From assembly GCA_030037575.1 (NCBI GenBank), contig JASHRB010000338.1, forward strand, positions 1 to 5,657: a stretch of DNA of 5,657 nt, given 5' to 3'. This DNA is from Candidatus Sulfotelmatobacter sp. (GTDB lineage: Bacteria; Acidobacteriota; Terriglobia; Terriglobales; Acidobacteriaceae). This document shows, one piece after another, positions 1-5,657 of the stretch (within the stretch, counting starts at the first letter, position 1; every line of letters begins with the position of its first letter). The translations under genes were made by a program, and so were the position numbers. The notes under the pieces are model-generated. The model searched no databases and had not been told where the DNA came from. It saw only the letters and a program-made list of their open reading frames with translations.

Positions 1-2236
1 AGTCACCCAGCGGCGTCGGGGCGGAGTAAAGAGGCCCGACACCCAGGTTGTTGCCCGACAATCCCTCAGAATAGATGGCAGCCGGTCCAACTCCAGCGTA
101 AGCTGGCCCCGGGCAGAAAGCGCAGTTGTAGGGGATGTGTCCCAGGAAAATATCCTGGGAGAAGGCGTCGTAGAATAGGCCCCATCCCGCCCGAACAACC
201 GTCTGGCCCTTGCCGGTTAGGTCGTAAGCGAGACCGATGCGCGGAGCGAAACCGTGATCGTCGGGATTGTAAAGTCCGCTCGGGCCGCCGGGACTGCCGA
301 TTTGAACCTCTGTGCCACCGTTGGCAGGGGTCATCTCGTAAAAGAGGTTATTTTTCTCGTGCACCACGCCGAAATAATCCCATCTCAGGCCATAGTTGGC
401 CGTCAACCGAGGTGTCATGCGAAATTCGTCTTGAATATACAGGCTGTGGTTGTTCTCTATTGTGTGGCGCAGAGTGTCGCCTCCGGAGATCCCTCCGCCG
501 TCCACGATGCCGTTCAGTAAATCGCTGAGGTCACTAAAATCGAGACTGCCGCGGAAGCTGTTGTCCTGGATAAGCTGGATCGTCGTGCGCCGGAACTCAT
601 AACCGAGCTTCACATCGTGCCGGCCGGTTTTCCACGAGTAATTGTCGATGAAGTGCCAGTTGGAATCCACGCGCGAGCGCGGAACAGACCCCGTGGCCCC
701 GATCGGCGAAAAGCTGCCCACGTCGATCGCCGGAAGGCCGAAATTGTACGGATTAGTGACGCCCGTATCCAAGCCGATGGAACTAGGGTCGAAGCTCCTG
801 TCTTGCGGGAAGAATCCTTCGGCAAACCGGTTCCAACCCAGGCGGGCCTCGTTGATCTGCGATGCATTGATGGTTTTCACATAGGAGATCGAAACGAGTT
901 GGACGCGCGTGGGCGTGACTGTATTGAAGCCCGGCAACAGACCAGCAGCCAGCTGGGCAAAAGGGAAGCTCTGGGTGCTGTTTCCGAAGTAGTAGCGGCC
1001 GGTCAGCAAACCCGAGGCAAAGTTCTGGTCGATCTTGCCGATCAGGCTGTCAATGCTATTGGTGAAGATGGTGGCGGTGGACAGATCGTTGCCATTCGGG
1101 CATCCGCTGTCTTCGGTACCCACCAGCGATCCTCCGTAGGTTCCCGGAATATTTGGCGCGGGATAGGGATTTCGAGCGAGCAAGGCGAGAGCCACGGGGT
1201 TAACGGTTCCGCCGCCTGCCTTTATTGCACTCTCATCCGCCGCGATCTGCGCCGGGTCGGGCACGCAACTGGTTCCACCCTGTGCGCCACTTTCCCGCTG
1301 GCCTTCGTAGTCGAAAAAGAAGAAAGTGTGATCTTTCACGATCGGCCCACCGAGCGCGGCGCCGAACTGATTGTTATGGAACGGATTCTTCCCGCCGGAG
1401 TCAACGGTGTTGAAGTAGTTGCGTGCGCCTAACTGACCGCTGCGCCAATATTCGAGGGCGGAGCCGTGCAAGCGGTTTGTGCCGCTCTTGGTCACAATAT
1501 CGATCACGGCGCCGCTGTTGCGCCCGTATTCCGCCTCATAATTAGATATCACTTTCAACTCCGCCACGGCGTCGAGCGGCAGAATGGTGGCGGGATCGCC
1601 AAACACGCCGGCTTCGTTGATGGCGGGATCGTTGCGATAGCCGTCGTTCATATCGGTGCCATCGAGCAGGAAGTTGTTCGACCGTCCGCGCGACCCATTC
1701 ATGGAAAACGTTCCGTACGAGCCGGGAGAATCCGTTATCTGGTCCGGCGATCCGGCCACGCCCGGATTCATATAAATCAACTTCTGATAATCGCGCCCAT
1801 TGACGGGCAGGGACTCGATCGTGTCTGAAGTGAGCGTGCCCCCAATTTCGGTCGACGTTGTCTCAACTTGGGGCAGAAGTTCGCCGGATACCTCAACCTT
1901 TGTCGCCACCTGCCCCGTCTTCATGGCGGCGTTCACGCGCCGCTCGGAGGAAACATCGACCACCACACCCGTGGCCTCGAACGTCTGAAATCCGGCTAAC
2001 GTCACCGTGACCGTGTAGGTGCCGATGGGCAACTCGGACAGCGCGTAGCTGCCGTCGGCGCTGGTCGTGGTGGTGCGCTCCAATCCGGTGCCAACGTTCT
2101 TCACGGTTACGCTGGCCCCGGTAACGACCGCGCCGGAGGAATCGGTAACCGTGCCGAGAATGGTCCCGCGGAAGGTTTGTGCCCAGAGGCACACCGCCGA
2201 CAACAACACCAGCACAAGCACTATGCGCGCTTTCAT
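1..2236 (-). CDS. Oar-like TonB-dependent receptor with N-terminal carboxypeptidase-regulatory-like domain (C-terminus cut off by window edge)
   Basis: I translated the minus strand from the ATG at 2236 to the left edge: 745 codons with no stop or frameshift. Residues 1-20 form a signal peptide (MKARIVLVLVLLSAVCLWAQ). Residues about 23-105 are a carboxypeptidase-regulatory-like beta domain (GTVTDSSGAVVTGASVTV, then DGSYALSELPIGTYTVTV). Residues about 115-250 are plug-like, with LPVNGRDY (143-150), SMNGSRGRSNNFLLDG (178-193) and AEYGRNSGAVIDIVTKSGTN (235-254). The barrel follows, with FGAALGGPIVKDHTFFFFDYEGQR-type signatures at 291-314, YIQDEFRMTPRLTANYGLRWDY (599-620) and RAGWGLFYDAFSQDIF near 682-697. 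Oar-like receptors usually have about 1,000-1,200 residues, so several hundred C-terminal residues are missing here. The family sits in the outer membrane and generally imports ligands using TonB energy; the substrate cannot be told. The start is fixed by a strong ribosome binding site 5 nt upstream and by the signal peptide. The gene has its own promoter and looks separate from the upstream pair. Confidence 0.93.
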   Translation of the reverse strand, partial: MKARIVLVLVLLSAVCLWAQTFRGTILGTVTDSSGAVVTGASVTVKNVGTGLERTTTTSADGSYALSELPIGTYTVTVTLAGFQTFEATGVVVDVSSERRVNAAMKTGQVATKVEVSGELLPQVETTSTEIGGTLTSDTIESLPVNGRDYQKLIYMNPGVAGSPDQITDSPGSYGTFSMNGSRGRSNNFLLDGTDMNDGYRNDPAINEAGVFGDPATILPLDAVAELKVISNYEAEYGRNSGAVIDIVTKSGTNRLHGSALEYWRSGQLGARNYFNTVDSGGKNPFHNNQFGAALGGPIVKDHTFFFFDYEGQRESGAQGGTSCVPDPAQIAADESAIKAGGGTVNPVALALLARNPYPAPNIPGTYGGSLVGTEDSGCPNGNDLSTATIFTNSIDSLIGKIDQNFASGLLTGRYYFGNSTQSFPFAQLAAGLLPGFNTVTPTRVQLVSISYVKTINASQINEARLGWNRFAEGFFPQDRSFDPSSIGLDTGVTNPYNFGLPAIDVGSFSPIGATGSVPRSRVDSNWHFIDNYSWKTGRHDVKLGYEFRRTTIQLIQDNSFRGSLDFSDLSDLLNGIVDGGGISGGDTLRHTIENNHSLYIQDEFRMTPRLTANYGLRWDYFGVVHEKNNLFYEMTPANGGTEVQIGSPGGPSGLYNPDDHGFAPRIGLAYDLTGKGQTVVRAGWGLFYDAFSQDIFLGHIPYNCAFCPGPAYAGVGPAAIYSEGLSGNNLGVGPLYSAPTPLGD

Positions 2237-2241
2237 AGAAT

Positions 2242-2247
2242 CTCCTC
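2242..2247 (-). promoter_or_regulatory. Ribosome binding site of the TonB-dependent receptor gene
   Basis: On the minus strand GAGGAG lies 5 nt before the ATG at 2236. It is a near-ideal Shine-Dalgarno match. It decides the start codon, because the ATG it serves opens directly into a signal peptide. Confidence 0.85.
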
Positions 2248-2299
2248 GATGCCAATCAGCTTTGCGAATTAGGTTGAGGGAGTGATACTGCGTGCGGCT

Positions 2300-2315
2300 G
2301 GCTTCAAGCCTTGAA
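2300..2315. repeat. Two overlapping short palindromes in the receptor leader
   Basis: GGCTT-C-AAGCC (2300-2310) and TTCAAG-C-CTTGAA (2303-2315) are each perfect inverted repeats around a single central base, and they share eight bases. They lie about 55-70 nt into the predicted leader. The one-base centre argues for a DNA-binding site or chance rather than a stable RNA hairpin. Confidence 0.35.
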
Positions 2316-2376
2316 CCGGGAGAGGCGCAATTGTTTGACTGCGAAAAACACACAGCGCCCCGACCGCACAGCAAAC

Positions 2377-2404
2377 ATTATCGAAACCCCATCCCCAGAG
2401 TCAA
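2377..2404 (-). promoter_or_regulatory. Sigma70-like promoter for the TonB-dependent receptor gene
   Basis: On the minus strand TTGACT (2404-2399, 5 of 6 to TTGACA) is followed by a 16-bp spacer and GATAAT (2382-2377, 5 of 6 to TATAAT). The predicted start of transcription is about 2369-2372. That gives a leader of roughly 134 nt before the ATG at 2236. The location in the intergenic region and the orientation toward the receptor gene both fit. This is a consensus match by eye; no transcript data are available. Confidence 0.6.
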
Positions 2405-2441
2405 CCATTGAGTTTGGAGGGGTGCAATATAGATTTTCTGC

Positions 2442-2455
2442 ATGAGATAACTCAT
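2442..2455. promoter_or_regulatory. Candidate operator palindrome ATGAG-N4-CTCAT
   Basis: ATGAG ATAA CTCAT is a perfect 5-bp inverted repeat with a 4-bp AT-rich spacer. The shape suits a dimeric helix-turn-helix regulator. Its centre lies about 78 bp upstream of the predicted start of transcription, a position where an activator could act. No regulator gene is in the window, and a 5-bp arm can arise by chance. Confidence 0.3.
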
Positions 2456-2466
2456 CAGTTACCCGA

Positions 2467-2479
2467 CCACCGCCGGTGG
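2467..2479. repeat. GC-rich inverted repeat (weak hairpin) downstream of the barrel gene
   Basis: CCACCG-C-CGGTGG is a perfect inverted repeat with 6-bp arms, which as RNA would give a 5-bp GC-rich stem with a 3-nt loop. It lies 78-90 nt beyond the barrel gene stop. It could slow or protect the 3' end of that transcript. It lacks the U-tract needed to call it an intrinsic terminator in either direction. Confidence 0.35.
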
Positions 2480-2556
2480 AAGGTTAACCGATTTGGTTCG
2501 CCAGGATCGTTCTGCAGTGCGAAATTTTTTGCCGACCGCGGAGGGATTCAACCCGC

Positions 2557-4230
2557 CTAGAAAGTGATGGCTACGCCACCGCGCACCGAGCGCGCCGCCT
2601 GCACCAGATAAACCGTCTGGCCGTCGGGACCGAGCACCGGCACATAGCCCTGCGCCAGCAGGTTGCGCAGGTCAATCACCGCCTCCAGGTGAGAAGGCAG
2701 GAAACCAAAGGTGGGAAGCTGCTGCCGAATCACCAGATTCAGATAAGGATCGGCGCGTCCCGGCGAAGCGTCAAACATATCGACCGGAGTCAGCGCCGAG
2801 CCGTCCACCCATCGGTAGGAGGCGACCCAGTGGGTATGGGTGCCGGGGATGTGGCCGCTCAATTTGGCCGCGACCGCGTGCCGCCGTTCGGTATTGATCC
2901 ATTGCTGCGCATCCCGCAACTCGGCCCCCGGCTGGGTGAGATTCAGCACGCCGCCGTAACCGTAATCGAGGGTGGCAGTCAAATCGGAACAGAACTTTCG
3001 CTCGAGCACCAGGCGCACGCCGGGCGTATCGAGGGTGTCTCCGCTATAGGTAAAAGTTCCAGAGTAAACATCGGGCAGAAGAAATCCTTCGGCGGCGGTG
3101 ACTTCTCCGACTCCGAGCAGAGCCGTGTTATCGATGCGATCATTGAAAGCAGCCAACTGCATACTGTTGTTGCCGATCCGGTGGGAGACGCTGATCTCCT
3201 CATGGTGACTGCTTTCCACTTGCGTGGCGAAGTTATTGAGGCTGACGCGCGGATCCGATTGATTTGCCTCTGCTGGCGTCGTATCGAAGATGTTTGCAGC
3301 AGAATCGGAAGGCAAGGTGCTCGAATAGCCGTATTCGAGAATGGTGTTCGGCGAAAGGTGCAAGTTGAGCGAACCGTAGGGGCGGAAGGCGCTGGCATGT
3401 CCCAGGAATTGTATCGATTCCAGTTCGCTTCCGAACTTCAACTCGACGGCGCTATTGATGGCGACATCGTCCCCCGCATTCAGCGCAACCGACTGCAAGG
3501 AAGCATTGTGGATGTTGGGATCGGAGGGAGCAAAGCGGCGAACGGTAAGCGACATGGACCGCCCCAAGCCGTCGGGTTCGGTGTGGGAATATAGGCCGCG
3601 AAGAAAAGCACCGGGAACGCCGTCCCCGTAGCCAAGGCTTCCGCTCAACCCGATACGATCCGCGGCGTAGATGCCGCGCTCCAGCGAGAAACCCGTACTC
3701 ATCTCGGATCCGCTGCCGTAACCATTGGCCGCAGAACCCGCCACCATGGAAAGGGTTGCCTTAAGATCGTGACTTTGCTGCTCAGCCACCGTCGCCGGAC
3801 TCAACACGCGTAAAACCGGACGATTCGCCACCGAACGCAAGGTCCATTTCCAATCGTCGTCGTCGGCGGTTCCGCGCAAAGGCCCGAGGCTCATGGCATC
3901 GAGAAGCGTATTCAGGGTGACGTTAACCCGCACCGTGGTTCCGGGCCGCAGGCCGATTTTTTCAAGCAGCGCGGGAAGAAAAGAAGGCGCGGTAACCTTC
4001 ATCGAATAAATACCGGGAAGCAGGCCGGTCGCGGAATAGTATCCGGCGCCATCGGTAAAAACCGTCAATGTACGTTGTGCGGAGTTGACAATCTGAACCA
4101 CGGCACCCATTTGCGGCGTGCCCGAAACGTCGCGAACATATCCGGAGAGGGCAACGGGGTGTTGTCCCGCCCACGCAGGAAGCGACAACGCGACCATCAA
4201 CGCGGAAAATCCGAGATGGCGAAGTTTCAC
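2557..4230 (-). CDS. Plug-less outer-membrane beta-barrel protein with carboxypeptidase-regulatory-like domain
   Basis: This is a complete 557-residue ORF starting with GTG and ending in TAG. Residues 1-21 are a signal peptide (n-region MKLRH, cleavage likely after AWA). Residues about 28-107 are a carboxypeptidase-regulatory-like beta domain (GYVRDVSGTPQMGAVVQI, then TDGAGYYSATGLLPGIYSMKV). A linker holds DDDDWKWTLRS (123-133). Residues about 150-557 alternate polar and hydrophobic residues as in a barrel, with DLRNLLAQGY (520-529) resembling the last part of TonB receptors and a final SVRGGVAITF. The terminal Phe is the usual signal for insertion by the BAM machinery. Nothing resembles the roughly 130-residue plug, and no NGR or LDG-type plug motif was found, so the protein is much shorter than a TonB receptor. 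GTG is preferred over TTG/ATG at codons 11/12, which would lose the charged n-region. It lies 28 bp after the GWxTD gene, so the two are probably one operon. The ligand or role is unknown; annotation pipelines may name it as a TonB receptor. Confidence 0.85.
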   Translation of the reverse strand: MKLRHLGFSALMVALSLPAWAGQHPVALSGYVRDVSGTPQMGAVVQIVNSAQRTLTVFTDGAGYYSATGLLPGIYSMKVTAPSFLPALLEKIGLRPGTTVRVNVTLNTLLDAMSLGPLRGTADDDDWKWTLRSVANRPVLRVLSPATVAEQQSHDLKATLSMVAGSAANGYGSGSEMSTGFSLERGIYAADRIGLSGSLGYGDGVPGAFLRGLYSHTEPDGLGRSMSLTVRRFAPSDPNIHNASLQSVALNAGDDVAINSAVELKFGSELESIQFLGHASAFRPYGSLNLHLSPNTILEYGYSSTLPSDSAANIFDTTPAEANQSDPRVSLNNFATQVESSHHEEISVSHRIGNNSMQLAAFNDRIDNTALLGVGEVTAAEGFLLPDVYSGTFTYSGDTLDTPGVRLVLERKFCSDLTATLDYGYGGVLNLTQPGAELRDAQQWINTERRHAVAAKLSGHIPGTHTHWVASYRWVDGSALTPVDMFDASPGRADPYLNLVIRQQLPTFGFLPSHLEAVIDLRNLLAQGYVPVLGPDGQTVYLVQAARSVRGGVAITF

Positions 4231-4235
4231 TCCAA

Positions 4236-4240
4236 CCCCC
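4236..4240 (-). promoter_or_regulatory. Possible weak ribosome binding site of the barrel gene
   Basis: GGGGG lies 5 nt before the GTG start at 4230. It is a poor Shine-Dalgarno match and is part of a CCCCGGGG palindrome (4237-4244 region). Together with the GTG start this suggests modest initiation, possibly helped by translation of the GWxTD gene ending 28 bp upstream. Confidence 0.4.
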
Positions 4241-4258
4241 GGGGAACCAGGCAGCGCG

Positions 4259-5657
4259 CTACTCCACGGCGAATGTCGCCGAGGGATCGACGGTCTGCTT
4301 GGAGATGTTGTCGTTCACTTTAATCTCGATCTTGTACACGCCCGGCTGCAGATTGGCTGAGGCAATCGATTTCTGCAGCGTCACCTGTTCGCCCACATTA
4401 CCCATCGTCGCGGTAGATTCGGTCTTCTGCACGATCGGCTTATTGGTTGCGACATTATAGATGTCGTACTCGAACGTGGCAGAGGGTTTGTGCGTCTTTT
4501 CGTCAACGCCCAGATTATAGACCTGCAACCAGAAATTTACCTTCTGATCGCGGCCCCGTCTGAATAACGCCGGCTGACCGTTGGCGGGAGCCACGCGCGG
4601 CCTCACCTTATTCAATCCGATCACGAAATTTCCCGTGCTTACGTCTTTGGTGGGCACAGGCTCCATCAGATCGGCGACGATGAGCGAGGACGTCGACAAT
4701 TTGTCGTCTGAATATTCAGGCACGACCACGCCGCGGCTCCACAGACCTTTGCGGTCGCCGTTAACGTCTTTGACGGCGACCTCAATCTTGTAGCGTCCCG
4801 GGCGCAGCGGCAGGGCCTTCCAGTACACCGATGAATTGTCCGCCGCCTTGGGCAACAGTTCCGCCGGGACGTCGACCTGGGCCGTATCTTCGAAGGTCTG
4901 CACGATTTTTCCCGTCAGCGTACTCACTCGCCCGAAGATGTTGACCGTGCCGCGCTGTACGCCCTCCTTGTTGGCGAAAGTAATGTCGCGATACTTCATC
5001 TGGATCGTAACCGGCACCAGAACCGTGTCATCGGTGACTTTCACGAAATCTGTGCGCACGTCGAAGGGCATCAGGTTGGTGACGATTTTGGTGTTGACGA
5101 TTTCTTCGAGGTCCTTGAACTTAACCGGTGGAGGCGCCATCAGCTTGGCATATTCCTCCAAGCGGTCGAATTCCTTGCTGGTCTGACTGGCGGAGTCGGG
5201 ACCGGCTCCCAACTGCTCCAAGCCGCCGCCGGAAAAACGGGCGGTTTTATTGGAAAGACCCATCTGCTCGTAGAGAGTCAACCCGGCGTTGGGAGTGTAT
5301 TTCAGGGCGTCTTTCTCGGAGCGGTCGATGGTCATGTGGTAATCGCCGCACATGCAGGTATCGACAAACTCGATGATGACTTCCTGTCCGATTCCTTCCA
5401 GATAGCGATAGCGCCAATCTTCGAACGGGAAGGTCGAGGTTTCACCGCCGCCTTCTTCAATCGGGCGCTCGTAGGTACCGCCGGAAGGATGAGAATCGAT
5501 TTCATCGGGCGGACCATACATGATGTAAATGCGGCCCCGATCGGTCTTCCATCCCGGAATGCCCGCGGCGAAATGCTCGTTGGCGTAGGCGATTCGCCGG
5601 TAATGCTCTTCTTTGTATTCGTTCTCTTCCGTGTCAGGGGTGGGATCGCGGCGTCGC
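4259..5657 (-). CDS. GWxTD-domain protein (N-terminus cut off by window edge)
   Basis: The minus-strand frame is open from the right edge to the TAG at 4259-4261, giving 465 residues in the window. The ATG at 5521 is internal: the 45 codons before it read on without a stop and contain the family signature. Counting from the edge, residues 4-9 are DPTPDT, 16-29 EEHYRRIAYANEHF, and 35-39 GWKTD (5554-5540), running into RGRIYIMYGPPDEID. A CMC motif lies at 101-103. Residues about 130-300 and 370-465 look like two beta-sandwich domains, each with an LxPGxYKIE strand (284-292 and 436-444). The gene ends in ATFAVE. GWxTD proteins are widespread in Acidobacteriota and Bacteroidota and have no established function. 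Roughly 70-150 N-terminal residues, probably including a signal peptide, are missing (inferred from the usual position of the motif). It is the first gene of the apparent pair with the plug-less barrel 28 bp downstream, which suggests a role in the envelope. Confidence 0.92.
   Translation of the reverse strand, partial: RRRDPTPDTEENEYKEEHYRRIAYANEHFAAGIPGWKTDRGRIYIMYGPPDEIDSHPSGGTYERPIEEGGGETSTFPFEDWRYRYLEGIGQEVIIEFVDTCMCGDYHMTIDRSEKDALKYTPNAGLTLYEQMGLSNKTARFSGGGLEQLGAGPDSASQTSKEFDRLEEYAKLMAPPPVKFKDLEEIVNTKIVTNLMPFDVRTDFVKVTDDTVLVPVTIQMKYRDITFANKEGVQRGTVNIFGRVSTLTGKIVQTFEDTAQVDVPAELLPKAADNSSVYWKALPLRPGRYKIEVAVKDVNGDRKGLWSRGVVVPEYSDDKLSTSSLIVADLMEPVPTKDVSTGNFVIGLNKVRPRVAPANGQPALFRRGRDQKVNFWLQVYNLGVDEKTHKPSATFEYDIYNVATNKPIVQKTESTATMGNVGEQVTLQKSIASANLQPGVYKIEIKVNDNISKQTVDPSATFAVE

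Larger units (their letters stand above)
2237..2556. other. 320-bp intergenic region between the barrel gene and the TonB-dependent receptor gene
   Basis: I see no coding sequence or RNA gene here. The stretch holds the receptor ribosome binding site (2242-2247), a promoter (2377-2404) and palindromes at 2300-2315, 2442-2455, 2467-2479 and 2482-2489 (GGTTAACC). Downstream of the barrel stop at 2557 there is no convincing intrinsic terminator in the transcribed direction. The nearby run at 2525-2530 reads as A, not U, in the minus-strand transcript. Read-through into the receptor gene is therefore possible. Confidence 0.7.

Noticed and set aside
617..1432. 271-codon open frame on the plus strand
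   Set aside because: It lies wholly antisense to the continuous TonB-receptor frame, whose protein motifs are unmistakable. Its translation shows no recognisable domain, and long antisense frames are common in GC-rich DNA.
1..2236. Possible frameshift or decay in the receptor gene, suspected because no single long frame with both ends appears in this stretch
   Set aside because: Codon-by-codon translation from 2236 to the edge is uninterrupted and carries Oar-type motifs throughout. The gene is simply cut by the window boundary.
1893..2255. 120-codon minus-strand frame overlapping the start of the receptor gene
   Set aside because: Its product is an Arg/His-rich out-of-frame reading of the receptor N-terminus. 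The receptor frame starts behind a proper ribosome binding site.
2426..2431. TATATT as a second -10 box on the minus strand
   Set aside because: No acceptable -35 hexamer lies 16-18 bp upstream (the best is TGAGTT). The TTGACT/GATAAT pair nearby is much better.
2360..2539. Repeated 8-mer CCGACCGC (2360-2367 and 2532-2539)
   Set aside because: Two copies of a short GC-rich word 172 bp apart are within what chance can give, and no larger repeat surrounds them.
2521..2556. Intrinsic terminator after the barrel gene
   Set aside because: The homopolymer run at 2525-2530 is A in the minus-strand transcript, and the preceding GCGG/CCGC pairing is only about 4 bp. It has neither the stem nor the U-tract of a terminator.
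2689..3594. 301-codon open frame on the plus strand
   Set aside because: It is antisense to the barrel gene. The minus-strand protein has a signal peptide, beta domain and terminal Phe, while the plus-strand product has no recognisable domain or signal.
4259..5521. A GWxTD gene starting at the ATG at 5521
   Set aside because: The frame stays open to the window edge, and the defining GWKTD motif lies upstream of that ATG (5554-5540). The ATG is an internal Met.

Overview
The window most resembles a chromosomal segment of an Acidobacteriota (Terriglobia-type) bacterium. This is inferred from moderately GC-rich DNA, an Oar-like TonB-dependent receptor with an N-terminal carboxypeptidase-regulatory-like domain, and a GWxTD-domain protein with the spelling GWKTD followed by RGRIYIMYGPPDEID. 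This combination is common in that phylum. No database search was run. All genes lie on the minus strand, so transcription runs from high to low coordinates.

Layout in the direction of transcription. (1) 5657-4259: the C-terminal 465 residues of a GWxTD-domain protein, whose start lies beyond the right edge. (2) 4230-2557, 28 bp further on and probably co-transcribed: a complete 557-residue outer-membrane barrel protein. It has a signal peptide, one carboxypeptidase-regulatory-like beta domain, an Asp/Trp-rich linker and a barrel ending in Phe, but no recognisable TonB plug. (3) 2556-2237: a 320-bp intergenic region with a good sigma70-like promoter, several short palindromes and a strong ribosome binding site, all oriented toward the next gene. 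(4) 2236-1: the first 745 residues of a large Oar-like TonB-dependent receptor, continuous and without frameshift, running off the left edge.

How they may work together (inference): a GWxTD protein of unknown function and a plug-less barrel form one transcription unit. A canonical TonB-dependent receptor with its own promoter follows. All three are probably cell-envelope proteins, two of them in the outer membrane. Substrate and function cannot be read from the sequence. The plus strand holds only antisense shadow ORFs. I saw no RNA gene, CRISPR array, insertion sequence, integration site or origin.
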